From positions 868,001 to 932,000 of the forward strand of contig JAACJO010000004.1 in assembly GCA_013368445.1 (NCBI GenBank): a DNA stretch of 64,000 nt, written 5' to 3'. The notes under the pieces are model-generated. The model was given only the letters and a program-made list of their open reading frames with translations, searched no databases and was not told the origin of the DNA. Of this stretch, positions 59,749 through 64,000 are shown in pieces. Source of the DNA: Leucocoprinus leucothites (taxonomy: Eukaryota; Basidiomycota; Agaricomycetes; Agaricales; Agaricaceae). The first letter of the stretch is position 1. Every line of letters begins with the position of its first letter. The translations under genes and the position numbers were made by a program.

Positions 59749-61126
59749 ATGACTGACAGGCTGGATGTCAAGCAGGAAGACAACGACGATGTCGTATACG
59801 TCGGATATAAACTGGCAAGCACACCTGAATATCCCCGCGTAATCGACAGAAGCTCAGTCACCGAAGAGGTCTGTCTGCAGATTCTGCGGCTTGGTTTCAA
59901 AATAATTGACAGTCTCTGACCAGGAGGCTCGTCGACCTATCAGAGGTCATTATTGTTTCGTGGATGTTCCCACTTTGAAGGAAGTTCGAGAAAAAAAAGA
60001 TAAACTCAAGAATGACGAGGAATCAAAGAAGTTCTTGTTGGTTAAAGTAAAAAATGTATGTACTGTCTGTTTTTCCAACCGTGGTTGCTGAAGTGTTGAC
60101 TGGGAGTAGCCTCTCGGTAAAAAAACTAAAGTTGGATCAGGCCTCGATGGTGATACGCTCAATAGACGTCTGGAGAAAATGAACTGGCCGAGCCACGACG
60201 TCACGGTCCCGCAAGGGGTCCGGGATGTCGCCGTTCCAAGAGCTTTTCTCTCCTCAGTTTACGGAGGGAACGCACGAAGCACTTTCCCGAAAGTTGCTAA
60301 GAAATTCCTAGATCGCCACGGTCTAGGCGACTTTATGTGTGTCAAACTCACCTATAACCCAGAAGTACCTCAAATACCTGGTGTCCCTGGCTTCTGGTTC
60401 GTTCCCGGACGACCTGCGCACGAATGGGACAGGGGCGTTCGACGCCTCTTCACGTGTATTGCAGATGGATACTGGATGTACATGGGCCAGTACTCGTTCA
60501 CACCAACCGAATCCTTGACTCTTAAGGAAGTGGCCAGACAAGGAGAACGAGTAAGTTCGTCGTTCTTTGAATCTGATGGGCGATTCTGAGACTTGATTGT
60601 CCTTCCAGTTCTTCACTACCTGGGGCAATGGAGTCATTCGCCAACTGTGGGGTCGCAAAATCGCTCTTCGAGTCGCTGCGAGAAAACGGTTCAATTGTAG
60701 GAACCCAACCGAAGCGCAGATACAGAAAATTGACCCGAATAAGCTAAAAAGCATCATCACGCTCGAGGATGTTACAGCCGCTCTCAAAAAAGGAGAAGAG
60801 GTACGCGTCGGTTTTGTCAGCCGACTCCCATCTGGCTCGCATACTCATGCTAACGACAGGAGTTTGGTGTATGGGAGATGCGTTGCGTCGGTTACGACGC
60901 TAGATTCCAAGAAAGCATTGCCGAACAAGTAAAGACTTGGGTTCCTCCCCCTCCGAAGCCCAAAAAGGACCGCAAAGAGCCAACGAGGAAGGACTCCGTT
61001 GTCCCCGAACCGAAAACTGGTGAAAAGCGCAAACGTTCGCCTGACTCCGACCCGGAACCAGAACTTTCAGACTCAAGAGATGTAGACTCAGACGTTTTCT
61101 CTGATATTGACAGTGGATTAGACTAA
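59749..61126 (+). CDS. DUF6697-like protein, copy 3
   Basis: Tandem neighbour of copy 2, 253 bp downstream in the same orientation. It starts MTDRLDVKQEDNDDVVYVGYKL. The exon FVDVPTLKEVREKKDKLKN, then KKTKVGSGLDGDTLNRRLEK, lead into AVPRAFLSSVYGGNARSTFP, HGLGDFMCVKLTYNP, PGVPGFWFVPGRPAHEW and WMYMGQYSFTPTESLTLKEV. After an intron come FFTTWGNGVIRQLWGRK, VAARKRFNC and VWEMRCVGYDARFQE. It ends with a basic GEKRKRSPDS stretch and an acidic tail. Exon joins hold phase. Sequence differences from copy 2 are spread through the core, so the duplication is not very recent. Confidence 0.82.
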
Positions 61127-61471
61127 GACGCTCGCCGGATACTACTTGGATTGAGTGGCACATTTGATCTGCTTGTCAGTCCGATTTTCTTGTTAAACTC
61201 TCCAATTTTTTCATTATGCAACTAAATACCGGGATACTACACTCTCAAATTGACAGAATCTCTTGCTGATTATTGAGCCAATGATGGATGTCCTAGCGCC
61301 TAACCTAGAACCTGGACCACTTACTTGGATCCACTGATGTCCATAAACGTGGGAAGCTTAAGCTGATCAATAGCCTGGCACGCGGCATTTGTTTTTTGTC
61401 ATATCTCCGATCGCTTCTCGTCTCTTCCCTTGACTCGACCGAGGGTCTGAGATGCTGTACATATCATAACT
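61127..61471. other. Intergenic region
   Basis: 345 bp with the 3' end of DUF6697-like copy 3 and the promoter of the ankyrin-repeat gene. Nothing distinct was recognised. Confidence 0.3.
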
Positions 61472-62371
61472 ATGCAGACTCAACATTCTGGACTCCAAGT
61501 GCTCCCCATAGAGGTAAGATCTTCCTCGTCTTTATCTTATGATTCTTACGCCTCTCAAAACTAGCTCCTATACGAAGTTCAGCTTTATGCATTGTCCCCT
61601 TCCCTCCCGCATCTTTCGCATTTCTTCTTGGATATCTTCAAAGAAACACCCATATCGTTTCGTGTACAATACCTCCTCGCATCATGTACCAGCACCATCA
61701 TACCCTTGCACACCGCCGACATTCTCTCCAAAGCTCTCCGATATCCCATTTGCAAACCACCAGTCCTAGATCAACTCTTCGCCCGCATTGAGTCACTAAC
61801 TCAATCTGGCTGGCCTCTGATTATACCCCACGTCCCAAAACTTAAAGTACGAGCAATTTGCGAGCTACCGCGTCGTCTCTTCCGAGCTCTAGCTCCGAGA
61901 AAAGACGGACGGGAATGGCGAATGACCGATGAACCTTTTCCATTCCTTCAATACATTTTAAACAAGGGGACATCCTTCCCAGCGCTCGATCCAAATTCTC
62001 ATCAAGGTTACGCCCTCACTAGAGCCGTCCATGCCCGACACACGCCACTTATCCGTCTCCTGCTCCAAATGGGTGCATCACCCGCACATAAGGAAGGGAT
62101 GGCGGTTAGGGTCGCTATTAAACAGAGGAATCTGAAAATGGTTAAATTGCTAGTCGAGAGAGACGGGTCTTTGGTTCTACCTGGCCTGACGAAGGGAGAG
62201 GTGCAGAAGCCTCAGAAGGGAAAACGCAGGAGGTTGGAGGATCGGGTTGAGGTGGATCAGTCGATGCTCAAGCTGGCGGTCAAGTGTAATGCGGGGGATA
62301 TCATAGACTATCTTGCATGGGAGAAGGGTGTCGTACCCGATATGCAGACTTTGACGCGTATACGGAAATAA
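61472..62371 (+). CDS. Ankyrin-repeat protein with F-box-like N-terminus
   Basis: Two exons. The first (61472-61513) encodes MQTQHSGLQVLPIE. After one short intron the second continues LLYEVQLYALSPSLPHLSHFF. The LPIELLYEVQLYAL segment resembles the start of F-box-like domains. At least three ankyrin-like units follow: GYALTRAVHARHTPLIRLLLQMGASP, GMAVRVAIKQRNLKMVKLLVERDG and SMLKLAVKCNAGDIIDYLA. A basic insert KPQKGKRRRLED lies between the second and third. Such proteins are common in mushrooms and usually mediate protein binding. No enzyme motif was seen. The gene converges on eIF1A, with stops about 220 bp apart. Confidence 0.78.
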
Positions 62372-62594
62372 AATTGATCTCTTCGGGACCCTAGTCACAC
62401 AAAGATAGGGTCGATGAGATAAAATGCTCGGGAAATAGATAGCCAATACAAGCAAGAGGAATAGAAATGCTGCTTTGAAAGTATCCTAGTACAGCGGAAT
62501 AGTGAGACAACAAAAAGGATGGGAATCATACAAGCGGAATGGGTGGATAGGACAGATTGCACAAAACAATATAGACGGGTGGAATGATATCGCG

Positions 62595-63286
62595 CTAGAT
62601 ATCATCAATGTCGACTTCTCCCTCATCTCCGAACTCGAAGGCGCACTCGCCATCTTCTTCACCGAATGCATCTGTCTCGTTGATCTTGGCGTTTTCAGGC
62701 AATTCGCCGTACGCTTTTACTATCGGGTGGGTTTAGGATCAAAGTGGAATGGTAAGAATAGCTGTAGAAGAGACGTACGATTTCGAGCTTCATCGGCTGT
62801 GTATTTCACAATCACATCTGCCTTTCCGTCTTGGAATTCTCGTAGAGATAGCAGTACGATGTCACCCTGATTGATCCAGACCTAATGAAGCGAACAGCGG
62901 AAATTTTCAGCAATTTCATTCGGAGAGGAAAGTGTCGCAAATGAACGCACCTTCTTCCTCATCTTTCCACGGATATGCGCCAACCGTTTCTCACCGTCGA
63001 AGCATTGAGCCTCAAGGCGACCGTTTCCAAGCATCTTTGTCACCTGGGCGTATTCTTGTCCGTCTTCACGGAACACAAGCTCACGCTTGTCATCGTCGTT
63101 TTCATTCTTTCCACGTCTCCTGTTCTTGCCACCCTGTTCCCGATGTGAGCAAATTACATTCTGTGTGTGGAATTGGGATACAAGGCTCGACGAACCTTTC
63201 CTTTGTTCTACATGAGGGACAAGGGAGAAACTCTGGTTAGTAATCGGATCCTAGGAGTAATAGGCCAAGCCACTTACCTTCGGCAT
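62595..63286 (-). CDS. TIF11: Translation initiation factor eIF1A
   Basis: Predicted 143-residue OB-fold factor that binds the 40S A site and promotes scanning. Assembled from six exons: a 9-nt first coding exon (63286-63278, MPK), a 12-nt exon (63207-63196, NKGK), then [74 protein letters not shown], the join [12 protein letters not shown], and the acidic tail ending EVDIDDI. The C-terminal DIDDI is the conserved eIF5B-contact motif. All joins keep phase. Sequence and length match eIF1A along the whole protein. Confidence 0.95.
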
Positions 63287-64000
63287 TTCTACAAAGCTAG
63301 GACCTTAGCGAAACTCTGCGTAAAAGGAGCGAATACAGAAGCTTTGACGATATGTGTAAATCGACTCGAGAAGTCGATGTATCTGAATGAGTTTTCGAAG
63401 AGAAAGGACAAGAGAGAACGATAGAGTCAGAAAGAAGCACTGCCTATCAAATCAAGGCAATCACAAACCGACTTGTGTGTGCGCATGTTTGTCATCTCCT
63501 TCCAGCCCTTCATCCTGTTTTGGGCTGGGGGCGTTTGCGTAAACGTCGAAACAAAAATAGAATTCGAGAAAACGGTGCGAACGATTAATCCCTTCAAGGG
63601 TTTCTTCGGAAATCGAGCCAGGAAATACTTGAGAACACCGACCCCCCCCAGCGTGTATTCCCCTCGGTTTACATACTTGGGCCTTCGAGGCACCCACGAC
63701 CCTACAACTGCACAACCTTCAACCTTTGAAATTTCGCGTTTTAAATTTTTGATTCGGAAGGAAAGAGATACAGAGGTAGGAGAAAAGTGTGTGTTCAAAC
63801 AAAGGCCGTGCAAGTCCGAGAGGGGTCGAGTAGTCGAAAGCTAGAGTTCCTGGAGTGTTGAGCTTGGAGAGTAGCAAAGGACAACTGCGCCGCGTGGATT
63901 TTGAGTGGTAGTATACAAGGGAAGGGTTCGAGTATTTTTCCATAGAAAACTGTCATTCCATTCCACAGGACCCCCCCTTTTTGTCCTCTCCCCTTGCACC
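63287..64000. promoter_or_regulatory. eIF1A upstream region to window edge
   Basis: Promoter and 5' UTR of eIF1A lie here. Runs of C (near 63641-63649 and 63970-63977) and A/G-rich stretches occur. Overlapping open frames on both strands were judged spurious. Confidence 0.35.

Noticed and set aside
63427..63943. Overlapping open frames on both strands near the right edge
   Set aside because: They lie in the eIF1A upstream region, conflict with each other and show no domain.

Overview
The window looks like nuclear DNA of a filamentous basidiomycete, most likely an Agaricomycete. The genes are split by many short (about 45-70 bp) GT-AG introns, they sit close together on both strands, and the families present are typical of mushroom-forming fungi: a NACHT NTPase with the GAHDFVING-type N-terminus, DUF6697-like proteins, AusD-like methyltransferases and an MBOAT/wax-synthase-like protein. 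Coding models were built by joining exons by eye. Exon junctions were checked by phase where stated; ends marked uncertain were not resolved.

Layout, left to right. 0-13.5 kb: a citrate synthase cut by the left edge (-), a NACHT STAND NTPase (+), and a very long helical-repeat, probably UNC80-like, protein (-). 14-28 kb: two GIT1-like MFS transporters in inverted orientation (A at 14.4-17.2 kb +, B at 25.3-28.0 kb -). They bracket the proteasome subunit SEM1/DSS1 (+), a DUF6697-like gene (-), a Pro/Ser/Thr-rich protein (-), an alpha/beta hydrolase (-) and the first methyltransferase MT1 (+). 29.6-34.9 kb: the GATOR1 subunit NPR3 (+), tail-to-tail with an SDR epimerase (-), then an MBOAT-like membrane acyltransferase (-). 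36.6-45.4 kb: six more head-to-tail copies of the same methyltransferase family (MT2-MT7, all +). 45.8-51.6 kb: a YVC1-type vacuolar TRP channel (-), divergent from a YANK-type AGC kinase (+). 53.3-64 kb: a macrodomain protein, an MFS hexose transporter, two tandem DUF6697-like genes and an ankyrin-repeat protein (all +), then eIF1A (-).

Housekeeping genes (citrate synthase, SEM1, NPR3, eIF1A, YVC1, YANK kinase) are interleaved with lineage-expanded families. The main accessory feature is the seven-copy methyltransferase family. It shares an exon plan, falls into two visible sequence groups, and has one copy (MT4) with an apparent one-base deletion in a 41-nt exon. The family resembles methyltransferases of fungal meroterpenoid pathways and lies beside an MBOAT gene, but no polyketide synthase, prenyltransferase, terpene cyclase or P450 is visible. 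A biosynthetic cluster is therefore a hypothesis only. Other recurring features are very small exons (7, 9, 12 and 13 nt), three candidate GC-AG introns, and a 7-nt exon preserved in both transporter paralogues. No transposon, tRNA, rRNA or CRISPR array was recognised.
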